Shown here: positions 1-12,513 of the stretch, one piece after another
How the letters are laid out: each line of letters begins with the position of its first letter
Numbering within the stretch: the first letter of the stretch is position 1
Assembly: GCF_021134715.1 (NCBI RefSeq)
Contig: NC_060028.1
Location: 6,408,501-6,472,500, forward strand
Origin: Daphnia pulex
Lineage: Eukaryota > Arthropoda > Branchiopoda > Diplostraca > Daphniidae
Direction of reading: 5' to 3'
Length of the DNA stretch: 64,000 bases
The notes under the pieces: generated by a model
The model's input: the letters and a program-made list of their open reading frames with translations, nothing else
What the model was told of the DNA's origin: nothing
Database searches by the model: none
Translations under genes and position numbers: made by a program

Positions 1-1364
1 TATATGGAAATTAAATGGCCTGCAGATTGGACTCATCCCGGCGAGTGGTGTATTCATGTCCTATTTTATGGCCGCGGTTACGTATGTACATACGAGCGTC
101 GCTCTCTCTCTAACCATTCCGGCCCTTCTCAATCGTCCACCTCCTCCTCGTCTCTTTTGGTTCCCATCCCCAGCACTTTGATGCGATATGATTTGATGAG
201 CTTTTGTCTCAATTTGGACGGAGAGAGATCCTTTTTGGGGGTTGGATTGTTGTTGTGTTGTTGTTTGTCATTTCCGTTCTGTACATAGCCTGACATCGTA
301 TAGATGCTGGCATTGATTGGTCATCAAAAACCGCAGGATACCCATTGCCTTCACAGGAGTACTTGGACACAGTACACCAGCACGCTAGTCTATTTATAAA
401 TCTCTCAAAAATAGCCATATTACGCAAGATATCGCTACTTGTTGCCATGCACTTGGATTGGCAATTGGTTCCCATTTCGTCTCGTTGATTTGTTCTTTTC
501 CTCCAACGAGTTTCAAGTGGATTTTTGCCAACTGGAAATTGATCCCATTAGATGTTATACATTAGACGGATAGGTTATGCGCAAACTGTGTATAGGCTCT
601 ATATTGCAATTGGCCGTGTATATAACTATACGATAGTATTGTTACGAGTCGTGAGTGATGAGTCACGAGTGATCGATTATTTGGGTTGGCTCCAGTTGGA
701 GATGCAAGTCAACACTGAGAGAGAACGAAGCTAATTAAATCATGAATGGGATTGTACTAGACGATATCTTCGTCGGACTGTCGCCTCCGGTGAAGAGCCT
801 CAGAACTAAAAGAAGATCCATCACGCCAGCAACCGTGTGTCACAGTTGCGACAAGATGAGCCAGTAGCCCCGCACTGCGTATTGTCTTCGGAGATGGTCC
901 TCCGGACGACTGATTAGGATCGAGCGTCTTCGCGTTAACTCGATCGCATAATGCGCGGGATATAAAACAATGACAAATGGTGAAAAGAGATTTAGAGATT
1001 TACATTTTCGATATTATTTCACCCATGCAAAGTGTGTGTATAGGTTCTTGACTTTGCGAAGAACTATCGAATGATTTAAAATGTCACATGAAATAAACAG
1101 AAGCATATAATCAGACTGGTTTTAATGCGGTCTTCAGCTATAAAATTCTATCCTTAAAAATGAATTTTAAGTGTCTTTTAATTATATTACCTCCAATAAT
1201 CACTAATTTGAGATAATAAAATGAATTAATTTGATTAATACTTTGTTTATTATCATTCATATTTTCTTAAGAAAAAGTATTAAAATTTATTTTTTAAAAA
1301 GTATATTCGAGCGCAAAAATATCTTTTAAAGAATTTTTACGCTACTTAGATACGACCAATATAA
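1..1364. other. Upstream gene-free stretch
   Basis: No open frame here shows a recognisable domain, and the few short frames have no consistent splice partners. The stretch turns AT-rich from about 1140 up to the tRNA gene at 1365. I see no repeat structure worth naming. Confidence 0.5.
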
Positions 1365-1437
1365 GCCTGGCTAGCTCAGTCGGTAGAGCATGAGACTCTT
1401 AATCTCAGGGTCGTGGGTTCGAGCCCCACGTTGGGCG
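1365..1437 (+). tRNA. tRNA-Lys(CTT)
   Basis: This is a 73-nt cloverleaf without an intron. The acceptor stem pairs GCCTGGC (1365-1371) with GTTGGGC (1430-1436), including G-T pairs, with G at the discriminator position. The D arm carries the A-box TAGCTCAGTCGG. The anticodon stem is TGAGA/TCTCA closing the loop CTCTTAA, so the anticodon is CTT, which decodes lysine AAG. The T arm contains GGTTCGAGCCC (B-box). The CCA end is not encoded, as expected for a nuclear eukaryotic gene. A T-rich tract (CCTTTTTG) follows directly and fits an RNA polymerase III terminator. Confidence 0.96.
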
Positions 1438-1439
1438 AC

Positions 1440-1447
1440 TCCTTTTT
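1440..1447 (+). terminator. Pol III terminator of tRNA-Lys
   Basis: A run of five T residues begins within ten bases of the tRNA 3' end (CTCCTTTTTGC). A short T run in this position is the standard RNA polymerase III stop signal. Confidence 0.6.
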
Positions 1448-4400
1448 GCACCCTCGAATGAAAAAGTTCATTGAACATTTCCGTTAGAATTCACAATACG
1501 AGTAACTTTACGTAACCAACCATTTTTATTTCGAAACAGTATGAGAAAAAGCTGCCGAGTGCGTTGCTTGTTACTCGATTTCCAAAAGTGGACCGGAGAC
1601 GATTTGAATATTTCTCGTGTTGAATTCTGGATTCTCCTTCCAACTTCTTGTTTTATTTTCTTCTTCTCTCATTCTTCTTCCCTTATGTATTATTTGGCGA
1701 GCTATACGCTGTCGAGCTCGCATATACATAACACCCGCAAGCGAAACCCTGTAAGTTCGGGTGGCACTGCGACTGGGTATCTGCTCGGTTGACCAACAAT
1801 AGCCAACGCAGGAACACAGGAGCGCATAAGGAAAGAAAGCGATATTTGACAGGGAAGCAGCAGCTCAGGCAGGGCAGCCGGCAGCAGCAGTTTGAACGAA
1901 GCCAACGCAACAGCCAAAAGAGCGAGAGAGAGAGAGAGAAAAGGAGCAACCGGATCTCTCGTCTGTTGCTGCCACTTCTTGATGTGGTCGGAATTCAAAA
2001 GAAAAAAAGAAAAAAAACTATGAACAACAACAAGGCGAGAGAGCGTGTAGCTGCGGAGTGTATTGAACTTCTATTCAGCACCGCAATTGGGCTCTCATCT
2101 TCTTTCCTCCCGCATTGCAGGTTCAACTTTGATCTTTATCTCTCTCAGTCGAAAAAAGTTATGTAATTATACATTGTTCAACACACAGCACCTCGCTTGT
2201 TTCAATTATTCATTAAGCGCCCCATGCCAAGAGCCATTAACTTAACCACATTGTGAGTCAATTTAAAAATCTAAAACGAACCAAAAATGTCGATATCTGT
2301 CAAAACAACGGCGTCTGACAAGGTTCTGGCAATTAATTATTGTGACAAATGGAGGAATTTGTATCAATCATTTGATCGCCTCGATTGTTGTTTGTTATCG
2401 TGAGAGTTGAGACCCTTTTTCTTTTCGACGTCTTGAAATTTCTTTCCTTAAAATCCAGCGGAGAAATAAAAGAAATAAAAGAAAAAGTCGGAGCGGGACC
2501 CGCAGTTGTTGGCGCTGATGGAACGACGACGGCGTACATATGCACGGTAATTCGACGACTTTGTAAAGCTTGGCGATATATGAATGAGAGCGCGGCGTAG
2601 AGGAAAGACGACACCGGTCGCCATCTGGCCAGCACAACTCCCCCCCGCGTCCACACAAACTCAAACTAACAACAGCAAATATTTCTATTACATATTTTAT
2701 AGATTTATTATTTTCGACGATTCCCGACTCCCGTTCGCGTGTCGGACATTGTATACCGCTTCTCGGATATGAGAGAGTCTGTATAGAATCGAGTTGAGCC
2801 ACACACAGCAGCATTCAACTTTGTAAATCATAGGTTTGTCGACACTGTTGTTAGCTGCTCCCCCCTCAAATGAGGGAGATGAAGATGCTGCCTGGAACCT
2901 TGTTCGTTAGAGAGTCGAGGCCGGTTGGATGGGCCCAGCTCCTAGCTATGAGGAGAAATACAGGAAGAATAAGAAAATGAAAAAGGGCTGGTGAAATGAG
3001 TCGTAAACACGGCACGGCATCCGATGGCAGTCGGGCTGAAAGACAACGGGCCGGTCGTGACTGGCCACAAATGTTCTCCTTCGTCGTCGTCGTCGTTATC
3101 GATCGGCTTCGGTTGCGCGGACATTGTTCGACTGGCAATTAATTACGTATACACATTGGCGTGTGTTGGCTATGGGTCGAGAGGAAGGAGAAGAAGAAGA
3201 TGAGAAGATAAAACCACAGACCGTATAGGACGCAGCAGCACACAATAGAGAGGAGCCAAAAGGGGGGTTTTAAAGGCCCCCACCCGATAAAAGATAATTA
3301 TAACGAGCTTATCTGCCCTGGTCCATCACGCGGGCAGTGCTCACGGCCTCACCGGAGTTTTCTCCGTCCTGCTGCTGTACATGTCGTCGCAAAATAAAAT
3401 CAAAAAAATATAAAATAAAATAAAATAAAAGGTTTTTCTCTCTCTCTCTCTCTGGCAGTCTGGTTCTTTCGTCATTTCTTTCATCAATCATCACGAATTC
3501 CTTTTTATAGATTGATCTCCGTGGCCAATCGCGACGATCTCTCTCCTCCGTCCCTCCGCTTAGACTATATTCCTTCCCCCCTTTCCTTCCGTGCCCTCCG
3601 GCCTCTCCTTTACTTGTGCCCGCGCCATCCACTGCTCCTAGATGGTCCGTGTACTGTACTACTACTGTCTACCGCACATGCACAGAGTGTATATACAACA
3701 CACGGCTCTGCTCTTGATGATCCTGGGATTGTTGGTCGTTGTATATATTTTTTCCTTTTACCCATGTTTTTTCCAGCTCTTATTATTTGCCCTTGACGAT
3801 TCCGGTCAGAAGATTTCCACCTTGTACGCACTCGCCCGCTTTCCCCCCCAAAAAATACCCCATTGTGTGTACATACGTCGATGGTTGGCAGTAGTCTCTC
3901 ATCTCCCGATAAAGATAATGCGTGCCAGTTGGGACCTCCGGGGCCCTGGTACAGTCCAATTACCATATGCTGCATAGATATTTCGCGGCAACATTTGATT
4001 CAATCAGCTACGTAGTAGCTGGTTCCGCTGTCACATACCAATCGGTTTAACATGATGGGAGTTACTGTATCCAATCCAATATAAGGAAATAATTGGAGGT
4101 CAACAGTTTTTTTTTCTTTATTGAATCTCAAAGTATTTGTCATCATCGCCATTTAAAATAAACACAGCATCACCATTCATCGTAGATATAGTCACCAGCA
4201 GAGAGTAGACAGAGAGAGATGCAGCGGGTGGAGTGATGGTGGGGTGGGGGCACGGGGTGGAAGGAATACACGTCACGGTTGTGTGAATCGATGGGCAGAA
4301 AAAAGGGGGGAAAGATGAGAGAGAGAGGAGAAGAGTTTGACAATTTAATCGCATCATATACAGACAATCAAACACAACTGAGAATGCCTTTGAATGATTT

Positions 4401-6973
4401 CCTTATATACTGTCGACTATTTACGACCAATGAGGAAGAAAAGATGAGAAACTTAAAAAAGAAATCAATGAATGAAAGGACAACGACATGTTCCAAACAA
4501 CTTCAGACGGACCTGCAAACTGCGCGTGAGTTTTGGCCACCAGCAAAACAAGCGCCGATCGTCCCTCGACATCAGATTTATCCCAGCAGAGAATCAAATT
4601 CCGATCGAAACAAATTGACGAAACAAATTGCACACGTTAATAGACTTTTATGTATATAATTTATAATATGTAGGCCTATAAGCATTTGTAATATGGAGGC
4701 TTATTTTTTTGTGTGTAGGTTGTTTTTCGCTTATTTCTTAGTTTTTGTGTCAGAAAAATTCTGATTCGATAATAATTTATATTACAAATGTATATAACAT
4801 ATTCCACGGGATTGATTGTGTCGTTTTCGTCTTCTAGACGGTGGCTGAACTTGCACAGCGTCGCGATTATTACAAGTATACACAGCAGGCCTATAACTTG
4901 GAATGTCGTGACAACAAGGGGGGTGAGAGTGAGATTGATAATAAGGGGGGTGATGGTGTAGGACGCCAATCAACAGAGTCGAAAGCTAATAATAATAATA
5001 ACAAATTCAATTATTACGTTTTTTTTTCCATACAATTTTTTTTTGGAGCGTCCATCGCTCCTGCTCAGTCCTCACTTGCTAACAAAGTCGACAATCCAAA
5101 GGGGGGATGATTGGAGAATAAGCGGATAGACAGCCACAACAAGAGCATTGCGAAATTCAATCAGATATACAGATGGCGAATCAAAATTAAGTTCAGTACC
5201 ATATGATGACAACGTATAGGTTGGTGGCGAGTATACAGGCGGATCGAAACGAAGCGCAACAGAATCGAATCAAACTATCACAGAAAATGAAGAAGAAAAA
5301 GACAATCAAACAAAAAACAGGGGGGCTGCACACACGCGGGTTGAACAATGTCGTCATGACATTACATAGCAGAGTCGATCCGATGTTATATTAGGTGACA
5401 AGACGAAGATAGAATCAAGAACGAAAAAACGAAGATAACCGAAGGAATAAATCAGAAGGAAACAAAATGATTGGGAGCAATAACAGGTGCGTGTGTCACA
5501 TGCTCAAAAAGAAGATGGGAGACTGAAAAAAAGGAAAATTTAAGATTCAGGCCGTCGTCTGTTTCCTGCTGTTAGTATATAGAGCCGGCAGGATCTATGT
5601 GTGTGTTGTGCGATGGCCAAGTGAACCGAGCGTGATTTCTGGCCTTTTCGTCTGGTCTCTCGACGAAGAAATTGACACAACACAATTGACTTCATTTTCT
5701 TGTTTTCAATACGCAACGAGCTCTCTCCAACCGGCCACGTCCAGTCGTCATCTGCCCGGCCATTTTCGCCTGACTGGCTCGCTCCCTTCTCTGACACAAG
5801 GGCCGGCCAAAAAGGGATAGAGAGCAGCAGCCAGAGGAGGGTGAAAAAAGGTTTTTTTTTCGACAACGAGCTCTGCTGAGCTGGCACACAGGCGAAAGAA
5901 GAAGAAGACCGACTTGGAATACCTGATTAGCTCCAATAACCAAACCCAAACAGAAAGAAAATAGAAAATGGTGAAAAAAAAGAAGAAGAAGAAGAAGGAA
6001 AACCGGGTGCAGTAGTGTACAACATGGTATATAGGTCTAATTCAGAATGGGCACACACACACACACACATCTCGACACGGTATATCACGTCGTGGTGTAT
6101 ATATGGTACAAGTCAAGCCGAATCAAAAATATAAAGGGATTACAACAACCGCCGAAAAGGATAAGAAGATAAAAGAGAAACTGGTATAGGATTTTGGCTT
6201 CATCGCTCTCTCAAATCGGTTCAATCGTGGAGGCATACACACAAGAACCTATTATAGACATGTAGAAAAATAGGCAATGACTTTTATTTGGGAGGGGAGA
6301 GTATAAAGAAACATATAGACCTCAAATAGGTGATGAGATATCGACTTACACCTGGTCGTGTAGGCAACATTACGTCGTCAGCCGTCGTATAGTTTTGGTT
6401 TCCCCCTTATTTTCCCCAATCAGATCGAACCGTGACAATTAAACGCCATGATTATATTGCCATCAAGAGGGGAAAACTGAGAATGACGCCGATGTCTAAA
6501 GAGAGAGATAGAGAGAGGAAACAGTAGGTAGTATCAATGAGAGTATGTGGGCCGGCTAAAAAAATCTATAATACACGAATAATAATAGATATAAGAATTT
6601 TTAAAAGCAATTGATGATCATTTAGAAACCCAACCATGAGATATAACAGATGAAAGAGGTAGAATCAAGACGGGGGGTGATAGGGAGGGGCACCGGATGT
6701 TTCTATTGGGAGAGAGTAGTACTATAACATGTATATGCAAAAATAGTAGAGCGGTAATATACGAACACATCACTATCATTAATTAATATATGTAGTTTAC
6801 AATGCAATATGTACAGGCACGCTTATCAATTATGTATATATGAATATAGTTAAGAGAGAGACAAAAGATGAGAGAAAATAAACCCAACAGATTCGTTATG
6901 TAAACGGCGACTCAATTATTTTTCTTTTTTTAATTTCTTTTTCTTTTCTATTTTCAATTATTCTTGGTTGACT
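1448..6973. other. Long non-coding stretch downstream of the Maf gene
   Basis: No supportable gene. The sequence is dominated by simple-sequence tracts: (TC)n near 3437-3452, (CA)n at 6052-6069, many GA/GAA runs and poly-T runs. The open frames here are low-complexity and unspliced. The part nearest 6973 is probably the 3' untranslated region of the minus-strand Maf gene, but I could not place a convincing poly-A signal. Confidence 0.45.
6052..6069. repeat. (CA)n microsatellite
   Basis: Uninterrupted CA dinucleotide run of about nine units. Confidence 0.9.
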
Positions 6974-9900
6974 TCACAGGTAGTAACTGGTTGGACCGTC
7001 GTTGATTTGGGAGCCGGCCGTTCGGTTGCTCTTCGACTGCTGTTGCTGCTGCTGTTGCTGCTGTTGCGGTTGATGTTGCTGGTGATTGCCGTGCTGCTGG
7101 TTGACGCGATGGATGGCGTCGCATTTCTGTTTGTAGCTGTCGCGCTCCTGCGCCACTCGGCCCAGTTCCAGTCGCATTCGTTGGATTTCGGCCTGGGCAA
7201 ATGGATCAAACGCGGATAACATATCCAATGAAAAAGAAAACGTCAGTCTCAATCGGACCAGAATAAACAATCTGACAATGAAGAAGACGCGGTAAGGAGA
7301 TAATTATATTTTGAAACCGTAGCGTTGGCATCACCGTCACGATTTTCAAAACATGAGCCGCCATCTCACCAAACACTTTCCCCTATAGAAGAATCATCAA
7401 CATCCTGATTGGACATGAGACTATCGGACGGCCATTCAAATTCAAAGTGGAATGAACTCTGGTCCTCGTTTGTTTTTCCCTTAGAACGGCAGCAGACCCA
7501 ACATACGGCAATCATCGTCGTGTAGAGAGAAGAAATCTGACATGAGGCAGTACTCAATTGAATCGAAACGGGCGGGAGGTGCTGGGGGGGGGGGATACGT
7601 AAGGCCGGCCGAAATCAAAGGAGACGACAAAAGAGTGTCGGTACGCTAATCGGACGGAAACCAACGGAAAAAGGCGATCCGTGTATCACGCCTTGATGGC
7701 TGGCGCGACCGGATCGCTGTGTCGCCGGCCCAGTTCTCACGCTCGGCGGCCATCACCGCACTAACACGGCCCATCATCGCCAGACGTCTACATTCTCTAA
7801 TGACCAGTAAGTCTCTGTAGGTCCCCCACCACCAAATAAAAGGTGTCATTAAACACGGAAACAGACTAATATGTCGTCACAGCCACTAATAATCTACAAA
7901 TTGATTGAAAGCTGAGACTTAATCAAATGATAAAAATTGTGCATTCCGCTTCACAAAATTCACTTGGAAAAATTGGGTATTTCTGTATTTTAATTGTGCA
8001 TAGAATGAGGTCGTTATTACCAAGTTCTCGGTAGAGTCGTGTCACAATGGCGTTTTTACGTCATCGTCGACTCTCGGCCCTGCCGTTTTGAATATCAGCT
8101 GCAGCACACAACAACGTGCACGACGAATCGACAGCCGTCAGTGGCCTCCTCTCTTGGTCGTCTATACGCTATAATACATCATCTGATTATATACCAACAT
8201 GACGCGCTAGCTAGCTCTCTGCTGACATGTGAACCCGATCGCCGAGTCGCCCTCGTTCGCATTTCTTTGATTGTAATGTTCAATGATTTTCCTCAAACTG
8301 TTCAACCCGATACTCGGGAAAGTTCTCAAAGCCCTCCCCAGCTTCATTCTTATTTGAATTTTGTTCTTTTTGTTCTTTTTATGATTTTGACATGACTGCA
8401 TGAATAATTGAATATGCTGCTACTGCAACTGGAATGTCTATTCATATTATGTGGTCCAGCGCAGTCAAACAAAAGGGCGTGTCGGTGTAAATAATTTCGG
8501 CAGCGACATGTTCTACAGAAACAATCAGATCCTTTTTCTCGATTCTTCGACTTTTGACTTTTTTGATTTTTGTTTTTTCGGTTCCGGAGAACCACCCACA
8601 CCACCCGAAACCCAATTCCTATACTTTTTTCGTAATCAAGGAGGTCAACATCCTCCCCGACTGATCTTCTATATCGAGTCTGCTATTGAACGCCCACAGA
8701 TGGAAATTATCCATCTATTCAAGGTACTATTATTAGATAATCGTGTTGTCTATGGTGATTGTCAGGTCGACATTGATTAGCGGCCAGCGTCAAAAGTGTC
8801 AAAGCGGTTAAATTACCTTGAGGGCGGTGTTGGCGCTTTCGAGCTCGTGACGCTGTTGCATTCGCTTGGAGCGGCAGTTTTGGGCGTAGCCGCGGTTCTT
8901 CAGCGTCCGCCTCTTCTGCTTGAGCCGCACCACCTCCTCGCGGGGGAAGCCGTTGAGCTTCTTGTTGAGTTCGCGGACCGAGAGGGAGATGAGCGCGTCG
9001 TCGTCCAGCAGGTCGTTGCCCCCTGAACCGCCGTGATGGTGATGGTGGTGGTGATGGTGATGGCCGCCCGAATTTGGACCCAGGCCGACCACCATGCCGC
9101 CGTTGCTGCTCGGACCGCCCATCTCCGAGTCGGACGTCGAACTGTCGCTAGAAGAGTTGGAGCCACACCCACGCGGCACCTGTCATTCCATCCATCCATT
9201 CGTCGATTCAATCAAAAAACAATTGCCAATTAACAACGGTGTTAGTTGCTGCCCGTCATGAAGACATGGAATGATATCTTGTCTATGATATCAACAGCGT
9301 GTGAACCGAGCATCTAATGTAACGGTGTTCGAAGAAGAAACCGCCGTGATAATCAATCGAAATGCCAATCACAAAACAAAAACAAGCCGAAAAGAAAAAA
9401 CAAACATATCAAACAAACAAACACAAACAAGCTATCTTATAGTGGCGGATATGATGTAGAGGTTAGAGAGAGAGAACAAACTGTAATCTATCTCATGCTG
9501 GCCTTTCCAAGGATATAATACAGGGGGGGTGCAAAGTTGAACGGGGATTAAGTGACCAGGAGAATAATATACAAGCAAAGAGGGATTATGATCCCTCTAT
9601 CACTGAGAAAGTTCAAGGATTCGGACACCCGGGGGGTGCAGGCTGGCAAGTGCGTGGGCCAACACACGGCGATGACGCCATGCCAAACGCCGTGCTAACA
9701 AGTGTATACATTCAATGGGTTGGCAACACCAGAGAAAAGATTTCGTTTCAAACAGAGAAATGAATTGACACATTTCTTTGATCGATTCATTTCCCTCAAT
9801 TTTACTATGGCACCAAAAATTATGAAGGTTTATTATAGTCTTATATACCTGGTGATGGTGATGCTGGCTAGGATGGCAGCCGGGCAGGTGGAGATGAGCG

Positions 9901-11318
9901 ATGGAACCTTCCGAGTAAGAGTCTCGACGTCCCAGAAGATGTTGAGTCGGCGGCTGCTGTTGGTGCTGTTGCTGCTGGATCTGGTGCTGGTGCTGTTGCT
10001 GCTGCTGATGCTGCAAGCTGGCGTGATGGACCCAGGCGGCGTGAGGATCGTCCAGCGGTGACTCGGATCCCTGCGGCCGCAAATCCAGCGGCTCCTGATG
10101 GATCTGCAACGGCGGCACGGCGTTACCGTAGCGCATTGAGGCCGTCACCCACAAGAATTCGTCTGACCCTCCACTCATTCCTGCTGGTGAAATAAATTAC
10201 AGATAAGTGTAAAGATATTAAATTTTTCGGTGAAGTCAAATTTAAAAAAACCTTTGTGCTGGATGACTTCCAAACTGCCGGGGCCGATGGGGAGCACGGG
10301 AGCGGTGGAGACGGAAGCCGAGGCCTGTCCTTGTTGTTGCTGTTGGATCTGCTGTTGTTGTTGCTGGGCGTGTGAATGTTGAGAGTGATGCCCGTGTTGT
10401 TGTTGTTGTTGCTGTTGCTGCTGCTGTTGGTGTTGAAAAGGAGATGCCGGTGACATAATGCTGCAAGGTTGGCCGGGTGGTGTGTCGGGTGGGGTAGCCG
10501 GTGCCTGATGATTATTGGTCACAATATATGTTGATAATCAATAGAACAACGTCTAAACATCACGTCGAGGACTTGGAAACACTTGTGAAATCGATACGCA
10601 AAGCACCAAAACTGATATACCCTCCCGGCGTACTGTACATAAGACATCGCACAGATAGCTATAATCTAATGAGGTTATATTATTATTACAAGAACACATA
10701 TCCAGCGTTATAAAAACAGCCATTCATCAGTTATATATTCACCAAGAAAACTTTTTTTTTAATTTTTCGCTATCGCTTATTTGTTTGATTCACCTTCTGA
10801 CATAAGTGGGGTCATTGCTATGCTATGCCGTAGGCTACATTACAACACCCAAGATTTTAAATGTGAAAATCGACTCCAAAATAAAGAAATCCGGTGCGAA
10901 ATTGATGCAAACGAGAATCTCCAATCGAAGAGATTTCAATCCATTGGTTTATTTAAATGGCGATATGTTTTAATAGATTTAATACGGATAGATAAAAATT
11001 GGTAGTTCTTACCTGGAGTTGATGTTTGAGTGGGACGGCGGGTTGTTGGATGGCGGCCACCGCCGCCGCCGAGTGGTGCGAGACGACGTGCACTTGCTGC
11101 GGCACTTGCTGGGCTACCGTTGGCGACGGTTGTTGTTGTTGTTGTTGTTGAGGCGGTTGGGATTGAGGCTGCTGGACCGGCGGCTGCAGGTTTTGGTAGT
11201 GGAGGGCGTAAGCGGCTTCGGCGTTGCGTCTCTGTTCCAGCATTTCCCGCTTGACCACTTCCTCTAAATGTTCCAGGTCAAAGTCGCTGACGTACTCGTC
11301 CTGGGCCGAGGCCTCCAT
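6974..11318 (-). CDS. tj: Large Maf bZIP transcription factor (traffic jam / MafA-B type), 5 exons
   Basis: Joining 11318-11013, 10504-10252, 10180-9849, 9179-8817 and 7192-6974 on the minus strand gives an unbroken 490-residue frame; all four introns have GT/AG ends and the intron phases are 0, 1, 0, 0. The N-terminus (from the ATG at 11316-11318, A at -3 and G at +4) contains [18 protein letters not shown], matching the acidic N-terminal motif of large Mafs. Exons 2-3 are Gln/His-rich. Exon 4 has a His10 run, then the extended homology region and basic region at about residues 358-410: [20 protein letters not shown], then [10 protein letters not shown]. The leucine zipper starts at the exon 4/5 junction and continues in exon 5 ([20 protein letters not shown]). 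Length and N-terminal domain exclude the small Mafs. It binds MARE-type DNA as a dimer in the nucleus. The symbol is by homology; the orthologue name depends on the species. Confidence 0.93.
7193..8816 (-). other. Maf intron 4, within the bZIP region
   Basis: The donor is AAG/GTAATT at 8816 and the acceptor is CCCAG/GCC at 7193. At about 1.6 kb this is the longest intron of the gene. It separates the DNA-binding basic region from most of the leucine zipper. Retaining it would add only two residues (V, I) before a stop, giving a protein without a zipper. Confidence 0.8.
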
Positions 11319-12115
11319 TCTCACTGGGCGTTGAATCGGGCGTGACGAATCCGGCCGTCGGCAATTGTCTTCCCTCGGCTGGACTATACCACAGTCGCCC
11401 GCACTTCACAGGAGCGGGAAAAGAGTCACGAGAGAGAGTGAGAGTCTGCGAAGATGAGCACACACAGGGGAGAGCACAGGGGAGATGCGTTGGTATGACG
11501 CTGGTGGGGAGAAACAATGTCTAACGGCACATTTCACGACGACGAAATCAAGGCGGAGACGGCCAAGTCGGACGCAAATGAGCCGGACGACTGTCGTGTC
11601 GTGTCGTTGTGTCGAGGACGTCGTCAATTCTCTTTCTCGTCCCCCCCAAAAAAGTTGTTCCGTTTTTGTTGGCAACTTTCCCGCTCGCTCCCGAGCGATC
11701 ACAAAGTGGAGAGAGAAACCAACAGGAGCGGCCAGAGGAGCCGGCAGGAGTAGGAAAAACAAAAGAATACGCGGCGCGCAAGTTTCAAAAAACAAATCAG
11801 GAGGTGAAAGAGAAGAAAGAGATGATAATCAAAAAGATATAAGGAAACGTAGAGAGAGAGAGAGAGAAGGATCGTCGACAATGTACGAGGCCGAAGTCTG
11901 ACGGATGTTGAATGAAGGTTTCGACGCTGCCGGGCGCTCACATCATCAACGCTGGGCAACTGGCTCCAAGCTCGGCGACTTGCTCTCGTTTTGTTCTTCC
12001 GCTCCTAGCTGGTCCACCCACCCACACCCGCTCTCCTTCCTCCCTCCCGGCCCGTTCCTCGTGCAGTTTGCGTGTTGTTGCGCGCACCCCCTCTACTATA
12101 CACGGCTGCTCTCTC

Positions 12116-12136
12116 TGTGTGTGTGTGTGTGTGTGT
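12116..12136. repeat. (TG)n microsatellite
   Basis: Uninterrupted TG run upstream of the Maf start codon. Confidence 0.9.
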
Positions 12137-12478
12137 CAGCTGGCCGCGTTCAGAAGCTGCTGCTGGCCAGCCACCACCACCCCGTGTGTATAGTGTACAC
12201 GCGCATCGATGCTGGTGGGTATGTGATGGCCATCTAGTGCATCGGAACGGCGCATGTGTTTTCCCCTTCCCACCTCCTCCCACCCCAACTCATAGGGCCA
12301 CCACCCCCTTTTTTTTCGGGGGTACCGGAGGCCATCCCTCTGCGACTCGGTCGTGAGCGATAGACGACCGACGCCCAGGACGGGAGTTGCAATAGACGCG
12401 GAGGGTGTGTGTGGTGGGAGGGAGAAATCATAGGAACAGGAAACCCTTTTCGGACATACTACACTCCAACCTTCCATG

Positions 12479-12480
<2 letters not shown>

Positions 12481-12509
<29 letters not shown>
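12481..12509. repeat. (GT)n microsatellite
   Basis: Uninterrupted GT run of about 14 units, the longest dinucleotide tract I see in the window. Confidence 0.92.

Positions 12510-12513
<4 letters not shown>

Noticed and set aside
4..288. 94-residue frame at the left edge
   Set aside because: No domain, no splice partner, low-complexity Ser/Leu content; no support as a gene.
9702..10061. Leu/Val-rich plus-strand frame, and similar frames at 6968-7219 and 11019-11267
   Set aside because: Antisense shadows of the Maf poly-Gln and poly-His coding stretches.
11316..11324. Maf start six bases upstream at 11324
   Set aside because: That codon is GTG. The first ATG with a good context is at 11316-11318.
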